A stretch of 64,000 nt of DNA from Auanema rhodensis. Taxonomy: Eukaryota; Nematoda; Chromadorea; Rhabditida; Rhabditidae. Below the pieces are notes generated by a model. The model worked only from the letters and a program-made list of their open reading frames with translations. It ran no database searches and was not told the origin of the DNA. A program made the position numbers and the translations under genes. Shown piece after piece: positions 1-11,400 of the stretch. Position 1 is the stretch's first letter. Every line of letters starts with the position of its first letter. The stretch is taken from positions 17,275,267-17,339,266 of the forward strand of contig OZ059898.1 of assembly GCA_964057225.1 (NCBI GenBank), read 5' to 3'.

Positions 1-58
1 TGCGTCGATCTGTGTTATCAGATTTGCGCTAGCTTAAAAATGCACCGAGACATCAACT

Positions 59-80
59 GATATAAGTTCACACTTATATC
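59..80. other. Perfect 9-bp hairpin in each monomer, 4-base loop
   Basis: Arms GATATAAGT (59-67) and ACTTATATC (72-80) are exact reverse complements around the loop TCAC. The same element recurs in every copy at the same phase. By eye, the only stem substitutions in the window are C80T (ten copies with TATTC, for example at 782, 11,316, 12,018) and C73T (one copy, near 34,474). Both turn a G-C pair into a G-T pair, which would be a G-U wobble in RNA. The element could be a DNA cruciform, a protein-binding palindrome or a hairpin in satellite transcripts; the sequence alone does not decide. Confidence 0.85.
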
Positions 81-108
81 CTCGATTTTCACCCTGAAGA
101 ATTAATTT

Positions 109-125
109 TTTCGTTGAATAACATT
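109..125 (+). other. CENP-B-box-like half motif
   Basis: The mammalian CENP-B box consensus is YTTCGTTGGAARCGGGA. The monomer reads TTTCGTTGAATAACATT here, matching the first eight positions plus positions 10 and 12, but not the CGGG part of the core. So 5 of the 9 essential bases match. The motif is nearly invariant through the array; exceptions are CCTTG near 10,294 and 14,507 (M30 and M42) and TTGTTG near 40,489 (M116). A match of this size in A/T-rich DNA could be chance, and binding by a CENP-B-like or pogo-derived protein is speculation. Confidence 0.35.
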
Positions 126-188
126 GTCCATCGTCTTTGCCTTGAAAAAAGGAATCTAAAAACATCTAATTTTTGCTAAATTATTCTG

Positions 189-223
189 AAATTTTTCGAA
201 AAAATTTTTGTCAAAATGTTTTT
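189..223. other. Phased A-tract segment, predicted curved DNA
   Basis: A3T5, CG, A6T5, GTC, A4, TG, T5 follow one another, with tract centres at about 194, 204.5, 214.5 and 221, roughly one helical turn apart for the first three. The palindrome TTTTTCGAAAAA (192-203) sits at the start. The segment is present in each monomer and changes rarely; recurrent exceptions are A203C (GAAAACATTT, for example near 24,778, 35,306, 36,710, 38,114, 39,877, 62,341) and A214T (GTCATAATG near 36,019, 56,034, 57,789). Intrinsic curvature is a common trait of satellite DNA and is linked to nucleosome phasing; the effect here is inferred. Confidence 0.7.
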
Positions 224-230
224 GGAAGCA

Positions 231-258
231 ATGTTGAGTGTACATGGAAACTCAACAT
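231..258. other. Second 9-bp hairpin with a 10-base loop
   Basis: Arms ATGTTGAGT (231-239) and ACTCAACAT (250-258) are perfect reverse complements around the loop GTACATGGAA. An overlapping alternative stem pairs AGTGTA (237-242) with TACACT (258-263). Variants cluster here: T241A with A254G (GTGAAC...CTCGAC, for example 5,155-5,168) leaves a T-G pair in the main stem but breaks the alternative one, T241A alone occurs in five copies (near 49,743, 50,445, 53,604, 55,359, 57,114), and the double change AC to TA at 250-251 (GAATATCAAC) breaks two pairs in several right-domain copies. Confidence 0.75.
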
Positions 259-1053
259 ACACTAATGCACCATTTTTCAAACGATCATAACTAATTTTTG
301 TATTAAGCGTTTCTCAATGTAGTATAGTGCATTCGATGCGGATTTTTAAGCTGCGTCGATCTGTGTTATCAGATTTGCGCTAGCTTAAAAATGCACCGAG
401 ATATCAACTGATATAAGTTCACACTTATATCCTCGATTTTCACCCTGAAGAATTAATTTTTTCGTTGAATAACATTGTCCATCGTCTTTGCCTTGAAAAA
501 AGGAATCTAAAAACATTTACTTTTTGCTAAATTATTCTGAAATTTTTCGAAAAAATTTTTGTCAAAATGTTTTTGGAAGCAATGTTGAGTGTACATGGAA
601 ACTCAACATACACTAATGCATCATTTTTCAAACGATCATAACTAATTTTTGTATTAAGCGTTTCTCAATGTAGTATAGTGCATTCGATGCGGATTTTTAA
701 GCTGCGTCGATCTGTGTTATCAGATTTGCGCTAGCTTAAAAATGCACCGAGACATCAACTGATATAAGTTCACACTTATATTCTCGATTTTCACCCTGAA
801 GAATTAATTTTTTCGTTGAATAACATTGTCCATCGTGTTTGCCTTGAAAAAAGGAATCTAAAAACATCTACTTTTTGCTAAATTATTCTGAAATTTTTCG
901 AAAAAATTTTTGTCAAAATGTTTTTGGAAGCAATGTTGAGTGTACATGGAAACTCAACATACACTAATGCATCATTTTTCAAACGATCATAACTAATTTT
1001 TGTATTAAGCGTTTCTCAATGTAGTATAGTGCATTCGATGCGGATTTTTAAGC

Positions 1054-4000
1054 TGCGTCGATCTGTGTTATCAGATTTGCGCTAGCTTAAAAATGCACCG
1101 AGACATCAACTGATATAAGTTCACACTTATATCCTCGATTTTCACCCTGAAGAAATAATTTTTTCGTTGAATAACATTGTCCATCGTCTTTGCCTTGAAA
1201 AAAGGAATCTAAAAACATCTACTTTTTGCTAAATTATTTTGAAATTTTTCGAAAAAATTTTTGTCAAAATGTTTTTGGAAGCAATGTTGAGTGTACATGG
1301 AAACTCAACATACACTAATGCATCATTTTTCAAACGATCATAACTAATTTTTGTATTAAGCGTTTCTCAATGTAGTATAGTGCATTCGATGCGGATTTGT
1401 AAGCTGCGTCGATCTGTGTTATCAGATTTGCGCTAGCTTAAAAATGCACCGAGACATCAACTGATATAAGTTCACACTTATATCCTCGATTTTCACCCTG
1501 AAGAAATAATTTTTTCGTTGAATAACATTGTCCATCGTCTTTGCCTTGAAAAAAGGAATCTAAAAACATCTACTTTTTGCTAAATTATTTTGAAATTTTT
1601 CGAAAAAATTTTTGTCAAAATGTTTTTGGAAGCAATGTTGAGTGTACATGGAAACTCAACATACACTAATGCATCATTTTTCAAACGATCATAACTAATT
1701 TTTGTATTAAGCGTTTCTCAATGTAGTATAGTGCATTCGATGCGGATTTGTAAGCTGCGTCGATCTGTGTTATCAGATTTGCGCTAGCTTAAAAATGCAC
1801 CGAGACATCAACTGATATAAGTTCACACTTATATCCTCGATTTTCACCCTGAAGAAATAATTTTTTCGTTGAATAACATTGTCCATCGTCTTTGCCTTGA
1901 AAAAAGAAATCTAAAAACATCTACTTTTTGCTAAATTATTTTGAAATTTTTCGAAAAAATTTTTGTCAAAATGTTTTTGGAAGCAATGTTGAGTGTACAT
2001 GGAAACTCAACATACACTAATGCACCATTTTTCAAACGATCATAACTAATTTTTGTATTAAGCGTTTCTCAATGTAGTATAGTGCATTCGATGCGGATTT
2101 TTAAGCTGCGTCGATCTGTGTTATCAGATTTGCGCTAGCTTAAAAATGCACCGAGACATCAACTGATATAAGTTCACACTTATATCCTCGATTTTCACCC
2201 TGAAGAAATAATTTTTTCGTTGAATAACATTGTCCATCGTCTTTGCCTTGAAAAAAGGAATCTAAAAACATCTACTTTTTGCTAAATTATTTTGAAATTT
2301 TTCGAAAAAATTTTTGTCAAAATGTTTTTGGAAGCAATGTTGAGTGTACATGGAAACTCAACATACACTAATGCATCATTTTTCAAACGATCATAACTAA
2401 TTTTTGTATTAAGCGTTTCTCAATGTAGTATAGTGCATTCGATGCGGATTTTTAAGCTGCGTCGATCTGTGTTATCAGATTTGCGCTAGCTTAAAAATGC
2501 ACCGAGACATCAACTGATATAAGTTCACACTTATATCCTCGATTTTCACCCTGAAGAAATAATTTTTTCGTTGAATAACATTGTCCATCGTCTTTGCCTT
2601 GAAAAAAGGAATCTAAAAACATCTACTTTTTGCTAAATTATTTTGAAATTTTTCGAAAAAATTTTTGTCAAAATGTTTTTGGAAGCAATGTTGAGTGTAC
2701 ATGGAAACTCAACATACACTAATGCATCATTTTTCAAACGATCATAACTAATTTTTGTATTAAGCGTTTCTCAATGTAGTATAGTGCATTCGATGCGGAT
2801 TTTTAAGCTGCGTCGATCTGTGTTATCAGATTTGCGCTAGCTTAAAAATGCACCGAGACATCAACTGATATAAGTTCACACTTATATCCTCGATTTTCAC
2901 CCTGAAGAAATAATTTTTTCGTTGAATAACATTGTCCATCGTCTTTGCCTTGAAAAAAGGAATCTAAAAACATCTACTTTTTGCTAAATTATTTTGAAAT
3001 TTTTCGAAAAAATTTTTGTCAAAATGTTTTTGGAAGCAATGTTGAGTGTACATGGAAACTCAACATACACTAATGCATCATTTTTCAAACGATCATAACT
3101 AATTTTTGTATTAAGCGTTTCTCAATGTAGTATAGTGCATTCGATGCGGATTTGTAAGCTGCGTCGATCTGTGTTATCAGATTTGCGCTAGCTTAAAAAT
3201 GCACCGAGACATCAACTGATATAAGTTCACACTTATATCCTCGATTTTCACCCTGAAGAAATAATTTTTTCGTTGAATAACATTGTCCATCGTCTTTGCC
3301 TTGAAAAAAGGAATCTAAAAACATCTACTTTTTGCTAAATTATTTTGAAATTTTTCGAAAAAATTTTTGTCAAAATGTTTTTGGAAGCAATGTTGAGTGT
3401 ACATGGAAACTCAACATACACTAATGCATCATTTTTCAAACGATCATAACTAATTTTTGTATTAAGCGTTTCTCAATGTAGTATAGTGCATTCGATGCGG
3501 ATTTGTAAGCTGCGTCGATCTGTGTTATCAGATTTGCGCTAGCTTAAAAATGCACCGAGACATCAACTGATATAAGTTCACACTTATATCCTCGATTTTC
3601 ACCCTGAAGAAATAATTTTTTCGTTGAATAACATTGTCCATCGTCTTTGCCTTGAAAAAAGGAATCTAAAAACATCTACTTTTTGCTAAATTATTTTGAA
3701 ATTTTTCGAAAAAATTTTTGTCAAAATGTTTTTGGAAGCAATGTTGAGTGTACATGGAAACTCAACATACACTAATGCATCATTTTTCAAACGATCATAA
3801 CTAATTTTTGTATTAAGCGTTTCTCAATGTAGTATAGTGCATTCGATGCGGATTTGTAAGCTGCGTCGATCTGTGTTATCAGATTTGCGCTAGCTTAAAA
3901 ATGCACCGAGACATCAACTGATATAAGTTCACACTTATATCCTCGATTTTCACCCTGAAGAAATAATTTTTTCGTTGAATAACATTGTCCATCGTCTTTG

Positions 4001-4914
4001 CCTTGAAAAAAGGAATCTAAAAACATCTACTTTTTGCTAAATTATTTTGAAATTTTTCGAAAAAATTTTTGTCAAAATGTTTTTGGAAGCAATGTTGAGT
4101 GTACATGGAAACTCAACATACACTAATGCATCATTTTTCAAACGATCATAACTAATTTTTGTATTAAGCGTTTCTCAATGTAGTATAGTGCATTCGATGC
4201 GGATTTTTAAGCTGCGTCGATCTGTGTTATCAGATTTGCGCTAGCTTAAAAATGCACCGAGACATCAACTGATATAAGTTCACACTTATATCCTCGATTT
4301 TCACCCTGAAGAAATAATTTTTTCGTTGAATAACATTGTCCATCGTCTTTGCCTTGAAAAAAGGAATCTAAAAACATCTACTTTTTGCTAAATTATTTTG
4401 AAATTTTTCGAAAAAATTTTTGTCAAAATGTTTTTGGAAGCAATGTTGAGTGTACATGGAAACTCAACATACACTAATGCATCATTTTTCAAACGATCAT
4501 AACTAATTTTTGTATTAAGCGTTTCTCAATGTAGTATAGTGCATTCGATGCGGATTTTTAAGCTGCGTCGATCTGTGTTATCAGATTTGCGCTAGCTTAA
4601 AAATGCACCGAGACATCAACTGATATAAGTTCACACTTATATCCTCGATTTTCACCCTGAAGAAATAATTTTTTCGTTGAATAACATTGTCCATCGTCTT
4701 TGCCTTGAAAAAAGGAATCTAAAAACATCTACTTTTTGCTAAATTATTTTGAAATTTTTCGAAAAAATTTTTGTCAAAATGTTTTTGGAAGCAATGTTGA
4801 GTGTACATGGAAACTCAACATACACTAATGCATCATTTTTCAAACGATCATAACTAATTTTTGTATTAAGCGTTTCTCAATGTAGTATAGTGCATTCGAT
4901 GCGGATTTTTAAGC
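1054..4914 (+). repeat. M4-M14: homogenised run of one subtype
   Basis: Eleven consecutive copies share C51, AAATAAT, CTAC, ATTTTG and GCATCA and are nearly identical. Apart from M6 (GAAATC and CACCAT) the main difference is position 346: T346G (GATTTGTAAGC) in M4, M5, M9, M10 and M11, T in M6-M8 and M12-M14. That gives the order GG TTT GGG TTT, which suggests a recent multi-monomer amplification. High identity across nearly 3.9 kb indicates very recent spread by unequal exchange. Confidence 0.9.
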
Positions 4915-7724
4915 TGCGTCGATCTGTGTTATCAGATTGGCGCTAGCTTAAAAATGCACCGAGATATCAACTGATATAAGTTCACACTTATATCCTTGAT
5001 TTTCACCCTGAAGAATTAATTTTTTCGTTGAATAACATTGTCCATCGTCTTTGCCTTGAAAAAAGGAATCTAAAAACATCTACTTTTTGCTAAATTATTT
5101 TGAAATTTTTCGAAAAAATTTTTGTCAAAATGTTTTTGGAAGCAATGTTGAGTGAACATGGAAACTCGACATACACTAATGCATCATTTTTCAAACAATC
5201 ATAACTAATTTTTGTATTAAGCGTTTCTCAATGTAGTATAGTGCATTTGATGCGGATTTTTAAGCTGCGTCGATCTGTGTTATCAGATTTGCGCTAGTTT
5301 AAAAATGCACCGAGATATCAACTGATATAAGTTCACACTTATATCCTCGATTTTCACCCTGAAGAAATAATTTTTTCGTTGAATAACATTGTCCATCGTG
5401 TTTGCCTTGAAAAAAGGAATCTAAAAACATCTACTTTTTGCTAAATTATTTTGAAATTTTTCGAAAAAATTTTTGTCAAAATGTTTTTGGAAGCAATGTT
5501 GAGTGTACATGGAAACTCAACATACACTAATGCATCATTTTTCAAACGATCATAACTAATTTTTGTATTAAGCGTTTCTCAATGTAGTATAGTGCATTCG
5601 ATGCGGATTTTTAAGCTGCGTCGATCTGTGTTATCAGATTGGCGCTAGCTTAAAAATGCACCGAGATATCAACTGATATAAGTTCACACTTATATCCTCG
5701 ATTTTCACCCTGAAGAATTAATTTTTTCGTTGAATAACATTGTCCATCGTCTTTGCCTTGAAAAAAGGAATCTAAAAACATCTACTTTTTGCTAAATTAT
5801 TTTGAAATTTTTCGAAAAAATTTTTGTCAAAATGTTTTTGGAAGCAATGTTGAGTGAACATGGAAACTCGACATACACTAATGCATCATTTTTCAAACAA
5901 TCATAACTAATTTTTGTATTAAGCGTTTCTCAATGTAGTATAGTGCATTTGATGCGGATTTTTAAGCTGCGTCGATCTGTGTTATCAGATTTGCGCTAGT
6001 TTAAAAATGCACCGAGATATCAACTGATATAAGTTCACACTTATATCCTCGATTTTCACCCTGAAGAAATAATTTTTTCGTTGAATAACATTGTCCATCG
6101 TGTTTGCCTTGAGAAAAGGAATCTAAAAACATCTACTTTTTGCTAAATTATTTTGAAATTTTTCGAAAAAATTTTTGTCAAAATGTTTTTGGAAGCAATG
6201 TTGAGTGTACATGGAAACTCAACATACACTAATGCATTATTTTTCAAACGATCATAACTAATTTTAGTATTACGCGTTTCTCAATGTAGTATAGTGCATT
6301 TGATGCGGATTTTTAAGCTGCGTCGATCTGTGTTATCAGATTTGCGCTAGTTTAAAAATGCACCGAGATATCAACTGATATAAGTTCACACTTATATCCT
6401 CGATTTTCACCCTGAAGAATTAATTTTTTCGTTGAATAACATTGTCCATCGTCTTTGCCTTGAAAAAAGGAATCTAAAAACATTTACTTTTTGCTAAATT
6501 ATTTTGAAATTTTTCGAAAAAATTTTTGTCAAAATGTTTTTGGAAGCAATGTTGAGTGAACATGGAAACTCGACATACACTAATGCATCATTTTTCAAAC
6601 GATCATAACTAATTTTTGTATTAAGCGTTTCTCAATGTAGTATAGTGCATTCGATGCGGATTTTTAAGCTGCGTCGATCTGTGTTATCAGATTGGCGCTA
6701 GCTTAAAAATGCACCGAGATATCAACTGATATAAGTTCACACTTATATCCTCGATTTTCACCCTGAAGAATTAATTTTTTCGTTGAATAACATTGTCCAT
6801 CGTCTTTGCCTTGAAAAAAGGAATCTAAAAACATTTACTTTTTGCTAAATTATTTTGAAATTTTTCGAAAAAATTTTTGTCAAAATGTTTTTGGAAGCAA
6901 TGTTGAGTGTACATGGAAACTCAACATACACTAATGCATCATTTTTCAAACGATCATAACTAATTTTTGTATTAAGCGTTTCTCAATGTAGTATAGTGCA
7001 TTCGATGCGGATTTTTAAGCTGCGTCGATCTGTGTTATCAGATTGGCGCTAGCTTAAAAATGCACCGAGATATCAACTGATATAAGTTCACACTTATATC
7101 CTCGATTTTCACCCTGAAGAATTAATTTTTTTTCGTTGAATAACATTGTCCATCGTCTTTGCCTTGAAAAAAGGAATCTAAAAACATCTACTTTTTGCTA
7201 AATTATTTTGAAATTTTTCGAAAAAATTTTTGTCAAAATGTTTTTGGAAGCAATGTTGAGTGAACATGGAAACTCGACATACACTAATGCATCATTTTTC
7301 AAACAATCATAACTAATTTTTGTATTAAGCGTTTCTCAATGTAGTATAGTGCATTTGATGCGGATTTTTAAGCTGCGTCGATCTGTGTTATCAGATTTGC
7401 GCTAGTTTAAAAATGCACCGAGATATCAACTGATATAAGTTCACACTTATATCCTCGATTTTCACCCTGAAGAAATAATTTTTTCGTTGAATAACATTGT
7501 CCATCGTGTTTGCCTTGAAAAAAGGAATCTAAAAACATCTACTTTTTGCTAAATTATTTTGAAATTTTTCGAAAAAATTTTTGTCAAAATGTTTTTGGAA
7601 GCAATGTTGAGTGTACATGGAAACTCAACATACACTAATGCATTATTTTTCAAACGATCATAACTAATTTTAGTATTACGCGTTTCTCAATGTAGTATAT
7701 TGCATTCGATGCGGATTTTTAAGC
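4915..7724 (+). repeat. M15-M22: dimer-based segment (702-bp unit)
   Basis: Copies alternate between a type with GATTGGCG, GTGAAC/CTCGAC, CAATCAT and GCATTTG (M15, M17, M21) and a type with TAGTTT, AAATAAT and GTGTTT (M16, M18, M22). M19 and M20 are intermediates that share parts of both. M18 and M22 also share the private change TAGTATTACGCG, so M17-M18 and M21-M22 look like copies of one dimer 1,404 bases apart. M21 is 353 bp because its poly-T run near 7,126 has eight T instead of six. Confidence 0.85.
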
Positions 7725-8427
7725 TGCGTCGATCTGTGTTATCAGATTTGCGCTAGCTTAAAAATGCACCGAGATATCAACTGATATAAGTTCACACTTA
7801 TATCCTCGATTTTCACCCTGAAGAATTAATTTTTTTCGTTGAATAACATTGTCCATCGTCTTTGCCTTGAAAAAAGGAATCTAAAAACATCTAATTTTTG
7901 CTAAATTATTCTGAAATTTTTCGAAAAAATTTTTGTCAAAATGTTTTTGGAAGCAATGTTGAGTGTACATGGAAACTCAACATACACTAATGCATCATTT
8001 TTCAAACGATCATAACTAATTTTTGTATTAAGCGTTTCTCAATGTAGTATAGTGCATTCGATGCGGATTTTCAAGCTGCGTCGATCTGTGTTATCAGATT
8101 TGCGCTAGCTTAAAAATGCACTGAGATATCAACTGATATAAGTTCACACTTATATCCTCGATTTTCACCCTGAAGAAATAATTTTTTCGTTGAATAACAT
8201 TGTCCATCGTCTTTGCCTTGAAAAAAGGAATCTAAAAACATCTACTTTTTGCTAAATTATTTTGAAATTTTTCGAAAAAATTTTTGTCAAAATGTTTTTG
8301 GAAGCAATGTTGAGTGTACATGGAAACTCAACATACACTAATGCATCATTTTTCAAACGATCATAACTAATTTTTGTATTAAGCGTTTCTCAATGTAGTA
8401 TAGTGCATTCGATGCGGATTTTTAAGC
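7725..8427 (+). repeat. M23-M24: transition copies
   Basis: M23 (352 bp, one extra T near 7,831) has CTAAT and a private GATTTTCAAGC end. M24 has a private GCACTGAG (C46T, a CpG site). They sit between the dimer segment and the twelve-monomer duplication and match neither well. Confidence 0.8.
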
Positions 8428-11400
8428 TGCGTCGATCTGTGTTATCAGATTTGCGCTAGCTTAAAAATGCACCGAGACATCAACTGATATAAGTTCACAC
8501 TTATATCCTCGATTTTCACCCTGAAGAAATAATTTTTTCGTTGAATAACATTGTCCATCGTCTTTGCCTTGAAAAAAGGAATCTAAAAACATCTACTTTT
8601 TGCTAAATTATTTTGAAATTTTTCGAAAAAATTTTTGTCAAAATGTTTTTGGAAGCAATGTTGAGTGTACATGGAAACTCAACATACACTAATGCATTAT
8701 TTTTCAAACGATCATAACTAATTTTTGTATTAAGCGTTTCTCAATGTAGTATAGTGCATTCGATGCGGATTTTTAAGCTGCGTCGATCTGTGTTATCAGA
8801 TTTGCGCTAGCTTAAAAATGCACCGAGACATCAACTGATATAAGTTCACACTTATATCCTCGATTTTCACCCTGAAGAAATAATTTTTTCGTTGAATAAC
8901 ATTGTCCATCGTCTTTGCCTTGAAAAAAGGAATCTAAAAACATCTAATTTTTGCTAAATTATTCTGAAATTTTTCGAAAAAATTTTTGTCAAAATGTTTT
9001 TGGAAGCAATGTTGAGTGTACATGGAAACTCAACATACACTAATGCATCATTTTTCAAACGATCATAACTAATTTTTGTATTAAGCGTTTCGCAATGTAG
9101 TATAGTGCATTCGATGCGGATTTTTAAGCTGCGTCGATCTGTGTTATCAGATTTGCGCTAGCTTAAAAATGCACCGAGATATCAACTGATATAAGTTCAC
9201 ACTTATATCCTCGATTTTCACCCTGAAGAATTAATTTTTTTCGTTGAATAACATTGTCCATCGTCTTTGCCTTGAAAAAAGGAATCTAAAAACATCTAAT
9301 TTTTGCTAAATTATTCTGAAATTTTTCGAAAAAATTTTTGTCAAAATGTTTTTGGAAGCAATGTTGAGTGTACATGGAAACTCAACATACACTAATGCAT
9401 CATTTTTCAAACGATCATAACTAATTTTTGTATTAAGCGTTTCGCAATGTAGTATAGTGCATTCGATGCGGATTTTTAAGCTGCGTCGATCTGTGTTATC
9501 AGATTTGCGCTAGCTTAAAAATGCACCGAGACATCAACTGATATAAGTTCACACTTATATCCTCGATTTTCACCCTGAAGAATTAATTTTTTCGTTGAAT
9601 AACATTGTCCATCGTCTTTGCCTTGAAAAAAGGAATCTAAAAACATCTACTTTTTGCTAAATTATTCTGAAATTTTTCGAAAAAATTTTTGTCAAAATGT
9701 TTTTGGAAGCAATGTTGAGTGTACATGGAAACTCAACATACACTAATGCATCATTTTTCAAACGATCATAACTAATTTTTGTATTAAGCGTTTCGCAATG
9801 TAGTATAGTGCATTCGATGCGGATTTTTAAGCTGCGTCGATCTGTGTTATCAGATTTGCGCTAGCTTAAAAATGCACCGAGATATCAACTGATATAAGTT
9901 CACACTTATATCCTCGATTTTCACCCTGAAGAAATAATTTTTTCGTTGAATAACATTGTCCATCGTCTTTGCCTTGAAAAAAGGAATCTAAAAACATCTA
10001 CTTTTTGCTAAATTATTTTGAAATTTTTCGAAAAAATTTTTGTCAAAATGTTTTTGGAAGCAATGTTGAGTGTACATGGAAACTCAACATACACTAATGC
10101 ATCATTTTTCAAACGATCATAACTAATTTTTGTATTAAGCGTTTCTCAATGTAGTATAGTGCATTCGATGCGGATTTTTAAGCTGCGTCGATCTGTGTTA
10201 TCAGATTTGCGCTAGCTTAAAAATGCACCGAGATATCAACTGATATAAGTTCACACTTATATCCTCGATTTTCACCCTGAAGATTTAAATTTTTCCTTGA
10301 ATAACATTGTCCATCGTCTTTGCCTTGAAAAAAGGAATCTAAAAACATTTACTTTTTGCTAAATTATTTTGAAATTTTTCGAAAAAATTTTTGTCAAAAT
10401 GTTTTTGGAAGCAATGTTGAGTGTACATGGAAACTCAACATACACTAATGCATCATTTTTCAAACGATCATAACTAATTTTTGTATTAAGCGTTTCTCAA
10501 TGTAGTATAGTGCATTCGATGCGGATTTTTAAGCTGCGTCGATCTGTATTATCAGATTTGCGCTAGCTTAAAAATGCACCGAGACATCAACTGATATAAG
10601 TTCACACTTATATCCTCGATTTTCACCCTGAAGAATTAATTTTTTCGTTGAATAACATTGTCCATCGTCTTTGCCTTGAAAAAAGGAATCTAAAAACATC
10701 TAATTTTTGCTAAATTATTCTGAAATTTTTCGAAAAAATTTTTGTCAAAATGTTTTTGGAAGCAATGTTGAGTGTACATGGAAACTCAACATACACTAAT
10801 GCACCATTTTTCAAACGATCATAACTAATTTTTGTATTAAGCGTTTCTCAATGTAGTATAGTGCATTCGATGCGGATTTTTAAGCTGCGTCGATCTGTGT
10901 TATCAGATTTGCGCTAGCTTAAAAATGCACCGAGATATCAACTGATATAAGTTCACACTTATATCCTCGATTTTCACCCTGAAGAATTAATTTTTTCGTT
11001 GAATAACATTGTCCATCGTCTTTGCCTTGAAAAAAGGAATCTAAAAACATCTACTTTTTGCTGAATTATTTTGAAATTTTTCGAAAAAATTTTTGTCAAA
11101 ATGTTTTTGGAAGCAATGTTGAGTGTACATGGAAACTCAACATACACTAATGCATTATTTTTCAAACGATCATAACTAATTTTTGAATTAAGCGTTTCTC
11201 AATGTAGTATAGTGCATTCGATGCGGATTTTTAAGCTGCGTCGATCTGTGTTATCAGATTTGCGCTAGCTTAAAAATGCACCGAGATATCAACTGATATA
11301 AGTTCACACTTATATTCTCGATTTTCACCCTGAAGAATTAATTTTTTCGTTGAATAACATTGTCCATCGTCTTTGCCTTGAAAAAAGGAATCTAAAAACA

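Larger units (their letters stand above)
1..351 (+). repeat. Representative satellite monomer (M1)
   Basis: This copy is used as the coordinate frame for all others. Variable sites that define subtypes are: 33 (C/T, C makes a GCTAGC site), 51 (C/T, T makes a GATATC site), 80 (C/T), 101-104 (ATTA, AATA or TTTA), 136 (C/G), 150/152/158 (A-G-A or C-A-G), 164 and 167, 186 (C/T), 241 (T/A) with 254 (A/G), 250-251 (AC or TA), 269-270 (CC, TC or TT), 283-284 (GA, AA or GT), 302-306, 313-314, 334 (C/T) and 346 (T/G). The TTCGAA at 195-200 appears in every copy I read. Twelve CpG dinucleotides against 8.9 expected from base composition argue against long-term CpG methylation decay. The start point is arbitrary, chosen because the window begins there. 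Confidence 0.95.
1..1053 (+). repeat. M1-M3: mixed-subtype left edge
   Basis: Three unlike copies. M1 has C51, ATTAAT and CTAAT, with CACCAT at 267-272. M2 has T51 and TTTAC. M3 has C51, TATTC and the GTGTTT variant (G136). Each subtype reappears further right (for example M31, M35, M36), so these are members of the local pool rather than a special array edge. The array evidently continues to the left of the window. Confidence 0.85.

Noticed and set aside
59-80. tRNA, riboswitch or terminator from the hairpin and the T-rich tract that follows
   Set aside because: There is no cloverleaf, no adjacent gene and no T run directly after the stem; the eukaryotic satellite setting makes these calls unsuitable.
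1-351. Monomer as a fused dimer of about 175 bp
   Set aside because: The two halves do not align convincingly. TTTTCG...TTGTC recurs at about 108-127 and 193-212, an 85-base offset, which is too short and too simple to support an internal duplication.
10974-11165. 63-codon open frame on the minus strand (also at 15,187-15,378 and 16,591-16,782)
   Set aside because: It exists only in M32, M44 and M48, where one A-to-G change (GCTAAATT to GCTGAATT) removes a stop codon. The three copies are duplicates of one another and the frame is closed in all other monomers.
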